Below, piece after piece: positions 54,349-64,000 of a stretch of 64,000 nt of DNA. Both the position numbers and the translations under genes were made by a program. Under the pieces are notes generated by a model that had not been told where the DNA came from, did not search any database, and saw only the letters and a list, made by a program, of their open reading frames with translations. The DNA is from Daucus carota subsp. sativus (Eukaryota; Streptophyta; Magnoliopsida; Apiales; Apiaceae), in NCBI RefSeq assembly GCF_001625215.2, contig NC_030387.2, positions 1,640,501-1,704,500 on the forward strand, written 5' to 3'. Within the stretch, counting starts at the first letter, position 1; the number at the start of each line of letters is the position of its first letter.

Positions 54349-57300
54349 ATGGCGACGGCGGGGAAAGGAGGAAAGACGATGATGACGACAGCAACGGCGG
54401 AGATGGAGAGAATGAGCGTGGAGCAGCTGAAAGCAGTTAAAGAACAAACAGATCTCGAAGTCAATCTCTTGCAAGACAGTCTCACGAATATTCGCACCGC
54501 CACTTCTCGTCTCGATCTCGCTTCCACCGCTCTTCATGATCTCTCCCTCCGTCCCCAAGGTAATCTCTCTCTCCCTCTCTCCCCCTTCCCCTCTCTCTCT
54601 CTCCATTCCTCTCCCTCCCTCCATCCCTCTCCCTCCCTCTCTCTCCCTCTCTCTCCCTCTCCCTCCCTCTCTCTCTATATGTCCCTCTCCTTAAATATAC
54701 GTATACAGGGTTTGTATGTATGGGTTTTTGATTGCAAGTGAATTGATTTATTGGTTGTATATTTGGGGGTTTAGGAAAGAAAATGCTGGTCCCTTTAACG
54801 GCGTCGCTTTATGTACCTGGAACGCTTGATGATTCTGATAAAGTTCTGGTTGATGTTGGTACTGGCTACTTCATTGAGGTCTCTCTCTCTCTCCCCCTCC
54901 CCCTCCCCCTCCCCTTCCCCTTGGCTTTTTATTTTTTTGCTAGCTTCTTCCTGTAGAATGATTAGTAAGATAGAGCTTTCACTATGAAATGGATATATAT
55001 AAGTTGGAATTTCGTTATTTCTTTTCTGTGATCGAGCAACAGAATTACCGGACTTTCTATTCAAAAAGATCAAAAAAAACAATATATAGATATTTATCAG
55101 TGTTATCGGAAGCGTTATGCATACTGGGGCAGAAAGCTCCCTGTAGTCTAGGCGGAGAGTGCAGAAGCAAGGCGTGCACTTCTTTGAAGCTGGGCGCACA
55201 ATTTAAATTTTTTAAAATAATATCATTTAGGTCATATATAAATTTACATAGGTAACTTGGTGGCTTCATTCCTGAACCATATTGTCCGATAGCCTCTATT
55301 GCTGTATCGGAACTCTCATAGTTCACTCCATTTAATGGAATACGCTGTGTCATACATCCGGCTTGCAAAAGCTCTTACATGGCCTGACCCCTAATTCTTT
55401 CATAACAGCGTTGTTTTCATCCAACATCCTTGTCTGTCCCTTAAGGTTTTGCACCGAAATTTCAGGACGTGGCCTCAACCATAAATCAAGTGCCCCCTCC
55501 ATTTGCTGTTCTGAAGTTGAGGCACAAGATGTCTTTGTGATGCTCTTTTGCAGAATTACGGTCTCCTCTAAATCTTTTGAATCTGATCCCAGATTTGGAA
55601 ATGGTATTTTTTTTATCCTTTTTATCCTGCTGCTTGCCAGCCATCCACTCTTCGGTCTCTTTTTTCACCTCTGATGGAACTTTTGGACAGCCCTTTTCAT
55701 TTCTTCGACTTCCAGTTACATGTTCTTTAACACTGTAAACTCCTCCGGTTGTTTATATCCCTTTTTTAGGTTGTTGGAAATTAAAATAATCTTTTTATTT
55801 GGGCTTATGAGTCTAGTTCTGTTTTTGGTTAGTACTGGGCCGTAAAATTGACCCAATAACATTAATTATATGATCGTGCGCTTAGCTTCACTGAAGCGGG
55901 CTTTTCTATAGCTTCGCGCTTAGGCACGCTTTGCTCTTCATGAAGTTGCTTTGCCACATAGGCGTTAAGAGTTCTCTGAGCTCCGTATGAGCGAGTTAGT
56001 GCGATTATGAAATTGGCATAAAACAGCTCTTGACTCATGATTACACTCAAAAAATTGCACAAAAATACGCAAAAAAATAATCGAAAAAGACTAAGATACC
56101 CAAGTTAAAAAGAAACCCCTACTCATCTTTATAAGTTATAGCCCTTTACAAGGAAGAGAAAGAATTTGAGGGAATTGAGATCGAGCTAAACAATTGGGAA
56201 GCCTTTGACTTGCTAAATGTTATTGATTGATAGTTTGATACTTTCATTTGATGTTCCCACTATGTTCGAGACTTTTATTTATGTTTGAAACTATTTTAAG
56301 TACTATTCTATTGTTTAACAAGCGATAGAAAGGATAGTCCCTCGCGCGAACGACTAAAAAATGGTGAGATATTAGAAAAACATTTTCAAAATTATATAAG
56401 TATCAATATAGATAATTATATAGATAATTTCATATTTGGCAAAAAATCGTGCGAGTAATCGCGCTTCTCAATTGAAGCTTTCTCTTTTAACAATTTTACG
56501 TGTTTTGCAACAGTTTTTTTAGCGATTTGCAGGGAAGATATATGATATGGATCCCCTTAGTTGTTTTCTTATTTGTTGTCAGAACTCAGAATTAAGATTT
56601 GATGTTTTGCCATTCGTGAGCTTTTTTAATTTAGGTCTGTGGGGCTTTCATTATTATTGCTCAAGCAGCTGAAGAAATGTTTTTTTTTACCACAAGCTGC
56701 ATGTTAGCCTATTGCAAATTTAATTTAGTATTAGTCAAAGAGATTGCATGATTGACACTTTCTGTCAATATTAGTTTCAAAGGCTTTTTAAATTCTTATA
56801 ATATACAGTGCTCTTCATATCTGTAGCTTTAAAGAGGATGTGATGCTTATCCGCCCCATAATATTTGTTGCAATAGCCAATAAATGGAAGAGAAATCATG
56901 CATGATTTCCCAAATTGTGTCGCCTGGATTAGTTTGTACCATAAGTTCTTTCCGTCCTGCAACATATTTCTTTTATTACCTCTTTTTCTGGGGATATCAT
57001 TTATTACCTGTTTTTCCGGGGATGCGTTATTAATTACTAAAAATATGTTTGTTGAGATAAGTTACAGATAAAATAAACCTGGTGTTAATTGTCTAGTAAA
57101 TTGCGAATGATCTTTTGTAATCTGTTGTTTTGGAAGACCTTGTATCTCGATATTATTATTGGTACCACCTATGGCCAGGCCCAGTAGTTACAAACTTACA
57201 AAAGATGTTGATATAAAAATTATTACAATCGTTGCCTTGTTGGTCAAATTAATATAACCTCTCGTGCGACGGAATTTATAATGCAACTCAACACTGGAGC

Positions 57301-58885
57301 TCCCTCTTCAGTTGTTGAGTTAGTGAATGCCATTAAATGTTATTAATTATTACAGAGGAACTCCTAAAAATTGAAATCCACTACATGTGTTGACAGTTTT
57401 TTCTTCTACTGATTTGGACAACCAATGTTTCTTCTTTTAAATTAGAAAACAATGCTTGAGGGGAAGGATTACTGTGAGCGGAAGATTAACTTGCTGAAAT
57501 CAAATTATGACCAGCTTTTTGAGGTACGCATATGGTAGATTGCTTTGTTTGACTTTTATTTATATCTTGATGTTAATGACCTCGTTATAATATGATCATG
57601 TATGAGGTCTAAGCAAATCCTTTTATGATCAAAATTTCCTCTCAAGATTGCTGTCCTATAAAAACTTGAATTATGTATGTGCATCCCAAGTTTGCCTTGA
57701 TTCTCCCTTCAATTGTAAGATGTTGAATGCACTCTAGGTATTCTTTAGCATTATTTGATATAGTTATATTGTTTATACAGGAATAAAGTGTGTAGGGGTT
57801 TTCGACAAATCACCGTGTTTCCTCTCCTATCTGTTCTTTTTTAAAATATGATTTCGTTAAATTAGGTAGGTGAAACGAGTACTAATGGTAGAACTGTCAG
57901 TTCTTAATTAAATGATTTGGTTCATGTTGAGTGTTTCTTCTCCTATTGGTTCTATCATAAAATATAATTTCGTTAAATTAAGTAGGTGAATCGATTACTA
58001 ATGGTAGAACTGTCAGTTCTTAATAAAATGATTTAGTTCATGTTGAGATTCACCGAGCTTTTACCAAACTTCAAGCCTCAAGTTCTGTTTTTCACAAGTT
58101 GGGCCGAGTTTAGAATTACATCATCTCACATATGTGTTTAGGCTGTCTCGCCACAAACTGAGATATAGCTAGTCAACTTGCTGTAATCTGATCAATTAAG
58201 CATAACCTGTTTTTTGTGGTTCGATTTCATGAGAAACAGACAACAAGAAACTAGGATGTAATCAGAACTTGCATTAGTGAGTAAAAATTGATAAATATGT
58301 CTTCTTTAATGGTTAAAATTTACACAATTTCTGTAATATTAATCATAATTGTGTCAAGATGAAGTGTCGAGTTAAAGTGTAGATTAGAGAGGTTTAGCTC
58401 AGCTTGGATAAGAAGAATATTGAAGCTCGACTTATTTGTCTGCTCAAGTCAAAATGCAAGCATCTCAGCTCATATTACAGATTTATATTATTTTGGCAAC
58501 CTTACCTCTAGTTTTAGTTCCCTTACCAGTCAGTTGTAACACATCACGACACTAAAATGTTATTTTCCACCTCTGCATAGATACTGAGGAAAAATGTGAG
58601 CTTTTCTGTGAAACATAAGTACTACACAAATTGTTATTTCATACTGTTGGATAGAGCATTCATTCACATTGAGTTATTCATACTAGTAAATAGAGCATTC
58701 ATCCTTGTTTTTCCTTTGCAAGTGCAACATAATTCGAAGTAGCAAATTAGCATAAGGCATTACTGGATTCTTTTGGATTAAAACTGTTTATTCCAATGCA
58801 GGTGGCAGCTAAGAAGAAAAGTATAGCGGATGAGGCGGGAGTAATTTTACAAGCTAAACTGAAGCAATTGACTCCTGCAACATAA
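54349..58885 (+). CDS. PFD5: prefoldin subunit 5 (PFD5/GIM5)
   Basis: Four exons: 54349-54559, 54775-54878, 57446-57523 and 58802-58885, in frame to 158 aa. The order is [20 protein letters not shown] (helix 1), [20 protein letters not shown], then the beta-hairpin part [20 protein letters not shown] and [10 protein letters not shown], then the second helix [20 protein letters not shown] and [20 protein letters not shown]. These are the marks of the alpha-class prefoldin MIM1/GIM5. It is one of six subunits of the cytosolic prefoldin that hands nascent tubulin and actin to the CCT chaperonin; in Arabidopsis it also works with DELLA proteins in the nucleus. In Arabidopsis PFD5 is At5g23290, close to STP11. 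Intron 2 (2.57 kb) carries a hAT transposase relic, intron 3 a tandem duplication, and both introns 1 and 2 start with CT-rich tracts. Confidence 0.96.
54562..54678 (+). repeat. CT-rich tract at the start of PFD5 intron 1
   Basis: About 115 bp of CTCTCC/CCCT/CTCTCT repeats begin right after the donor GTAA. A similar but shorter tract (54879-54922) follows the donor of intron 2. Confidence 0.9.
55250..55735 (-). pseudogene. hAT transposase relic in PFD5 intron 2
   Basis: The minus strand reads [20 protein letters not shown] followed by Lys-rich [10 protein letters not shown], as after the BED zinc finger of plant hAT transposases. Further on, in another frame, it reads [20 protein letters not shown], like the start of the DUF659 part (AIxxxGxGYKPPSY). 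Stops and frameshifts separate the parts. The relic lies opposite to PFD5 and inside its intron, so it is spliced out. Confidence 0.65.
57816..58047. repeat. two-copy 116-bp tandem repeat in PFD5 intron 3
   Basis: TGTTTCYTCTCCTATYKGTT to ATGATTTRGTTCATGTTGAG is repeated once, at 57816 and 57932. The copies share GGTAGAACTGTCAGTTCTTA and differ by about 10 substitutions and small indels. Confidence 0.9.
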
Positions 58886-59941
58886 ACTGTAGTGGATTAT
58901 GAATAGATATATTTTGTGCAAGGTTAATCAAACTTTGTATTAAAAGACCAAACACCGTAATCTAGATCTTTCCTTGATTTTAAGATGTTAAAATTTTGAA
59001 GCCCGTCAATCTCAGCAGTTCTTTTGGAAACAATTGTAACTTGGGGCACCGTTTTTCTTGTTTTTTTGCTGTCATCTAATTATATTATCTTCCTGAAATA
59101 TACTGTTTTGTTGCCTATGTTTGGGAAACAAAGATGCAATTGCTGCACTGTGCTACCTCCTTGTGGCTTTTTACTGTCTTATCTCCTTGTAATGATGATC
59201 TCAACAGAGGGTGTTTGGCTTACCTTATTTTACGAAGATAAGGGCTTATTTCGTGAAAAAGAATACCATATTTATATATTTTTTTTGTATGAAAGAATTA
59301 ATAATCATTTAACATTCCATATTTGCATTACATACTTCTTTTAACTTCTGAAATAAGTGATTTATCTCTATTTTCTCAAAAATATTGATTTATTTCTAAA
59401 AAATAAAATGAGTCAAATGTACCCTACTACTATGTTTCATGCATTGAAGAGAAAGATTAAGCTTTTCTTGTTTGTTAGAAGAGAAAAATTTAAGAGAAAC
59501 CTTGCATCACCAATGCTACAATGTACCATCACATGTCAAGTATACAAGTTTTATATACACACAGCATGGAATCTGAACCTTCCTCTTTTTATGATCATGG
59601 GGAAAACATTGCAATTCTTATATTATTCTTGATTTTGTTTTCCTGAGTATGTTTCATTGTTAGAGAAGAGATGAACACAACTTCACAAGTGAATATAAAG
59701 ACCTAGATACATGTCAAACAGTCAACACCTCTAATAACTTGAATCTTGATGGACCCAGAAAACAGAATTGGCTTTTCCACATAAAAGTAACTTCTAGTTG
59801 CAAATGGAAAGAGTGAAAACTTCACAAGCAAGGAGACCAACAAAACAAAAAAGAAAAAAAGCTGATATATATTCCTAACCTTCCCTACATACTACACTAG
59901 CTTGAATATATAATGTGACTAAGTTTGATAGTGATGAGATA
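58886..59941. other. PFD5 3' UTR and intergenic sequence
   Basis: The first 200-300 bp are probably the PFD5 3' UTR. A 106-codon frame at 59024-59344 and a 91-codon frame at 59357-59632 have no recognisable domains and no conserved look, so I do not call them genes. Confidence 0.4.
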
Positions 59942-60151
59942 CTAGCAGAAGAAACCAAAGTCACCATTATCAAAGTTGAGAGAGTAACTGAAAGAATCAT
60001 AATGGAAGCTGAATCTCTGCTTCTCCATCTTCCTCCACATTATCTGTCTCTTGACTTGAGCCTTGGCCCTCCAAAACAAGCTCCTCAGCTTCTTCTTTCC
60101 TTGTTCAACCAAGATCCATGGCTCACAATACACTCCTATCACCACCTCCAT
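59942..60151 (-). CDS. small 69-aa plant protein of unknown function
   Basis: From ATG 60151 the frame reads MEVVIGVYCEPWILVEQGKK, then KLRSLFWRAKAQVKRQ, KQRFSFHYDSFSYSLNFDNG and DFGFFC, stop at 59942. It is compact, has balanced amino-acid use, a basic centre and an aromatic, acidic C-terminus (FSFHYD-x-FSY-x-LNFD), which I remember from small plant proteins without known function. The upstream in-frame codons (LLVAARQRSQ) start with a TTG and are probably not translated, although an upstream exon is possible. No signal peptide or membrane segment is seen, and cytosolic or nuclear location is a guess. It has no intron in the coding part. Confidence 0.65.
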   Translation of the reverse strand: MEVVIGVYCEPWILVEQGKKKLRSLFWRAKAQVKRQIMWRKMEKQRFSFHYDSFSYSLNFDNGDFGFFC

Positions 60152-62227
60152 CTGACTTCTCTGTCTTGCAGCTACCAGCAACAAATGTAGTAGTCAATAT
60201 CTTGCAGGGAGAGAATGTGTGTGGACTGGAGTTGGCAGAGAGAAAGGGGTGTTTGGTTTGGTAGGTCTTGAACCCCCTAGGACTTTATATAACCTGTTAT
60301 TATGCGCAGAAATTATATTAAATGTGGAAACTCTTGGACAGGGTTTGCCTTCCACCGTGCGGTGTGCGGTTCGGTTCGGTTTAATGTAATTAAAGGGTAA
60401 AAATCGCACCAAATCGTGATTTTGCATTTTTTTTTTCAAAATCTTCGTCGCAATTGAGCATTAGGAAAAAAGCCGAACATCATCTACATTATTGCGATAT
60501 TTGTTATTGTGGGTGGTTGATGAAGTTGAGCAGATTGAACCTATAATCATATCTTTCATTAGATGTGAGTACATCTTAGATTATTTCTAGATTTTGAAAT
60601 TTTGATCGAGCGGATTGAACGTATAATACTTCCTTTTACCGGAGGTGGATGAACATAGTTGGATTATTTTCTAAATTTTGAAATCTTGACAATCATCAAA
60701 TAATGATGTATTTAAAAATTTAAGGACCAACAGTGAATCTTTACTTAAAATATACATTCTCTTTTAACAAATCGAGAATACGTGAGACCTTTGCTCAACC
60801 CTACATTTCGTGAATTTGTGTACTCCATTTAACCCGGACTGTTTATGGCAGAGTATCACGGCTTTTCACCTATTTTAAATATTTTATAAAATTTAGTTTT
60901 ATAAATTCTTTTAAAATTTTCTTTTAAATCAAAATTTAATATTAAATTATGTATATAAAAATTGAACATTTAAAAATAATTTACAAAAATTATATTTTAT
61001 ATACATCTTAAAATAATGTTAAGTAATGAAAAAAACCTTAAGAAAGGGTGATCATGTGCCAATGGTGTACATGTACATGGCAATAATAGTTATTCCCTTC
61101 ATATATTAATATTTTTTTTATTTTCCAATATCACTTTTACCAACACATATTTTTTATTATAAATATTTTTGATTTCGCACTAAAGTATTCTTATTGATAC
61201 TGAATCAACAAAATCACTCACGTTTATTTTTACCTTTATAAATTATAGGTAAATTAATAATTTATCTAATATTACATTTATAAATTATACGTAAATTAAT
61301 AATTTATATGTCATGAACAGTCCCGACCTATCAAACACGACAAGTAACCGGAGACGGGGAGTACGTATATCACAAGCAACGTGCGGATGTACATCCTTTG
61401 TCTGAGAATACATTACCCTAATGAGTAGAGTAATTACCTAGATTCTTCATAATGATGATTGAAATGCTGAAAATTTATGCGGGGTAAACAGATAAACCGG
61501 GGGATGATAAACTAGTAGAAGTAAAATAATAATACTGAGAACGTGAGAATGAGAGTAGTAAAAGGTCAAAGGGAAGGGTTTTGTACAAGAGGAAGAAAAG
61601 TGTATTCTGGTGAAAAAAGATGCAGGGAGTAGTCTGAGGAGAACAGAAGCGCCTTTGGCGCAGATGAAAAAGGAGTTGCATGCTTTATCTAAGGAGGAGG
61701 ACTAGTATTATTATTACTGTTATTTGAGCTTTTTTGTGTTGTCCCTGCCAAGCCCTTGTCCCCATCGAGCTCTCTCTGTCCTTTTGTCAATCATCTTTAA
61801 TCAATCAAAACTTATTAATACCTCCCCCACCCTCGTCCCATGTCATTTTTTAGACCTGGTTCTCTAGAATCTTTGTAGTATGGCTTTTGGGCAGCACGGG
61901 GAACATAAGTAAGGCAATTTCGGGTAACAGTTTGTGTCAGTAATTAGGTCGATTTCGGATCAACCTAAAATTATTTAAAATTGAATAAAACTTGAAATTG
62001 AAATTTTTAGAAATGAAATTTCAATTTCAGGTCACTTTCGGGTTTTGTCTCAGTAAATGGGGTTGCGGGTTTAGGTCGGATTCGTGTAGTGTCTGATATT
62101 GCCACCCTAAGGGAACATGAACACTAAACGGTCGTTTGGGTAAAATTAAAAAAAAAGTGCTAAAGAAATGGACAAATAGGGAGGAGTGAATTAAGACTTA
62201 AAAGTGATTAAACTATTAAGAAAGAAG
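60152..62227. other. intergenic sequence with repeat scraps
   Basis: Near 60330-60420 the CCGTGCGGTGTGCGGTTCGG stretch looks like a hAT terminus scrap. 60850-61320 is very AT-rich. A 68-codon frame at 61475-61681 (minus) has no recognisable features. No gene is supported. Confidence 0.4.
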
Positions 62228-62647
62228 TGATAGAGCATATATTTATATATGTTTTTATATGATTTTATTCCCATAATTTTAGTATTTTGTAAATAATCGG
62301 GATGTTACTAATTGATTTTAAGTGTTTAATTTCAGGAAAATAAATATTCCTGAAGTTGGATTAAATCAAGCTTATTTGGGCTTAATTAGATGGAAATTCG
62401 AACTTTATGGATAGCCAGCGAAGCAAATCTTGTTTGGGCCGTAACTTGAGTTCTGGATGTCAGAATTGGGCGATTCAACAGCCCACGCGAAGATATTGGA
62501 ATTTTCTACAAGTTTAAGGTGGTCCAGATATCAAAATCTAACTGGATCAGCCCAGAATCAGGCCTGAACAGCAGCCTACGAATTTCAGCATCAGAATCCA
62601 ACCTGTTTTAGGATATGATTTTATTTTCTTGTAAATTAAGAAAACTC

Positions 62648-62656
62648 TTATATATA
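62648..62656 (+). promoter_or_regulatory. TATA-like element in the LTR
   Basis: TATATATAT after CTCT, about 850 bp before the LTR end, is the best candidate for the U3 promoter of the retrotransposon. Confidence 0.4.
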
Positions 62657-63501
62657 TTAGGGTTTTGATAGAGATTAGAGACAACTAACTTTGTATCATA
62701 TAGAATAATATAGAGATAGCCTTTTAGAGAGAAAAGGGAGAGAAACACTTGTGAGAGAGAGATTGGAAGAAGGAGTGAAGGGATTCATCCGGGCTTCGAG
62801 CACTTTCGTCAAGTTGTATTCTTCGTAATTATATTCTTACACTCATGGTCTGTGGTATAAATACATATTTGTTTCATCTTATCATGAGTAGTTAATTCCT
62901 TAATCCAAGAGTTAGGTAGTATTCTTTGGCTCATTATGTTTGTTTAGTTGGATTGTGTTTTCTCTTGATTTGTTAATCTGTCATTGAGCGCTTTATACAA
63001 TTACAGGAGTAGCTAACTTGTGATTGAATCTCTAGGAGTTATAACGAATCGGGAGAGGAGTTATAATTCTAGTACATGATATGATGGACACAATTTGAGT
63101 ATTGGATCGGGAGATTGATATGAGAATTGTGAGACATAAAATCCTTGGTTCTTAATAGTTTACAAGTGTTCTTTAATTGACCATGGGAGTGGCTTTTAAT
63201 GGATAATTGTAGGCATTATAATCTACCTTGGGAGAGGAGTTTATAAATATTAGAAGGATTGTTTTTAGCAATCAAGAGATATAAATTAGACATTCATGAT
63301 AGCCATTGAAGAACTCTAATTCTTGGGTTGTTTTCTCTCATATTTATTATATTTATTTATTTATTATATTAATTAGTTGATAGAAAAACCCACCAAATTC
63401 TTCTCCACACTTCTGAATTACAAGAGATAAAAGACTTGAAATTGGTATTGATATTAGTCCTTCCCTGCGAACGATACTCTTGAAAATACTCGACAACAAA
63501 T

Positions 63502-63519
63502 TGGCGCCGCTGCCGGGGA
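63502..63519 (+). promoter_or_regulatory. primer-binding site for tRNA-Asp
   Basis: TGGCGCCGCTGCCGGGGA follows the LTR end by three bases. One position differs from the usual TGGCGCCGTTGCCGGGGA of plant Gypsy elements. Confidence 0.8.
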
Positions 63520-63675
63520 AGGCAGCAATACTGATTTTAGGTTAATTGTTTCTTGTGGTTTAGATTTTATTGTTGTATATTATTATTTATTTTTTTTTCC
63601 GTCTTTTGTTGTTTTTGGTGTGTCTACAGGTTCTTAGAGGTTGACACCAAAAAAGTTGTGAGCTAAAGAGACGAC

Positions 63676-64000
63676 ATGGATTACAATTTTGGTTGGAATA
63701 ATGCTCAGAATTTCTACAATGATCAAGAACGATATCTAGATTATAATTATTTTCAAGATTTTAATGCGTATCAGGTGAACTCGTTTGATTGTTGCAACTC
63801 ATATTACCCTCCATACCCACCTAACATTGATTGTTTTTATGCATCTGAAAATCAATGTTATGATCCTTACCCATGTTATGATGTTGATAAAAGCTTAGTT
63901 CAGTACAATTCTTCTTTAATGTCTATGGGACTTTTTGCACATATTAATGAACCAAAATTTGAAGTTGCTAATAAGCGTGATATAATCTGTCAAGATTCGA
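63676..64000 (+). CDS. N-terminal part of retrotransposon gag, open at the window edge
   Basis: From ATG 63676 the frame stays open for 108 codons to the end of the window. It begins MDYNFGWNNAQNFYNDQERY and is rich in Tyr, Asn, Asp and Pro (YYPPYPPN, CYDPYPCYD). It stands about 160 bp after the primer site, where gag normally starts. No zinc knuckle is reached, so the gag label rests on position. Tyr/Asn-rich N-terminal gag extensions are known in some plant Gypsy lineages. Confidence 0.6.
   Translation, partial: MDYNFGWNNAQNFYNDQERYLDYNYFQDFNAYQVNSFDCCNSYYPPYPPNIDCFYASENQCYDPYPCYDVDKSLVQYNSSLMSMGLFAHINEPKFEVANKRDIICQDS

Larger units (their letters stand above)
62228..64000 (+). mobile_element. 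LTR retrotransposon, 5' part, running off the window
   Basis: The probable 5' LTR is 62228-63498, beginning TGATAGAGCATATATTTATA and ending ACTCGACAACA (TG…CA). Three bases later comes the primer-binding site TGGCGCCGCTGCCGGGGA, nearly complementary to the 3' end of tRNA-Asp, which many plant Gypsy elements use. A TATA stretch at 62648 inside the LTR fits its promoter. The coding region starts at 63676. The exact left border needs the other LTR, which lies outside the window. Superfamily is likely Gypsy from the primer site, but no polymerase is visible. Confidence 0.75.

Noticed and set aside
54256-54624. Minus-strand frames opposite PFD5 exon 1
   Set aside because: They are antisense to a well-supported exon and CT-rich intron sequence, with no domain.

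Overview
The window is nuclear DNA of a flowering plant, almost certainly a eudicot. Genes are split by AT-rich GT...AG introns, intergenic DNA is very AT-rich and full of transposon relics, and the predicted proteins are plant families (plastid DnaJ-ferredoxin, STP sugar transporter, SCPL carboxypeptidase). The species cannot be named from the sequence alone.

Layout. 1-3.1 kb: a two-exon gene for a small membrane-anchored protein like Arabidopsis At5g23160 (minus). 3.1-13.6 kb: a gene-free block with a complete-looking non-autonomous Helitron, several MITEs (two Tourist-like copies in tandem), an RNase H relic and a poly(A)-tailed retroposon. 13.6-17.5 kb: a ten-exon serine carboxypeptidase-like gene (plus). 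17.9-20.0 kb: a DJC76-like plastid DnaJ/4Fe-4S protein (minus). 21.0-25.1 kb: mitochondrial succinyl-CoA ligase alpha subunit (minus). 25.3-31.1 kb: an inverted-repeat element carrying broken GRF zinc-finger genes, a hAT-like element with a perfect 8-bp target duplication, tandem repeats and a JMJ25-like demethylase relic. 31.9-35.0 kb: Rab geranylgeranyltransferase beta subunit (minus). 36.8-41.3 kb: BIG BROTHER-related RING ubiquitin ligase (minus). 41.9-46.8 kb: repeats and an STP fragment. 46.8-48.6 kb: an intact STP monosaccharide transporter (plus). 49-53.1 kb: a 5'-truncated F-box-associated ORF, a LINE fragment and broken exons of an unrecognised gene. 54.3-58.9 kb: prefoldin subunit 5 (plus). 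59.9-60.2 kb: a conserved-looking 69-aa protein (minus). 62.2-64.0 kb: the 5' LTR, tRNA-Asp-type primer site and gag start of an LTR retrotransposon running off the right edge.

The single-copy genes are housekeeping or signalling functions in different compartments (plastid, mitochondrion, Rab prenylation, ubiquitination, sugar uptake, tubulin/actin folding), not one pathway. Five of them (At5g23160-like, SCPL34-like, DJC76, succinyl-CoA ligase alpha, then STP and PFD5) recur in the same order as Arabidopsis At5g23160-At5g23290 as I remember that map, so this looks like an ancestral microsyntenic block expanded by transposons. All exon joins below were made by hand from GT/AG sites and checked for reading frame. 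No self-contained novel defence or metabolic system was found; the strangest object is the 25.7-27.5 kb inverted-repeat element with a GRF zinc-finger gene in each arm.
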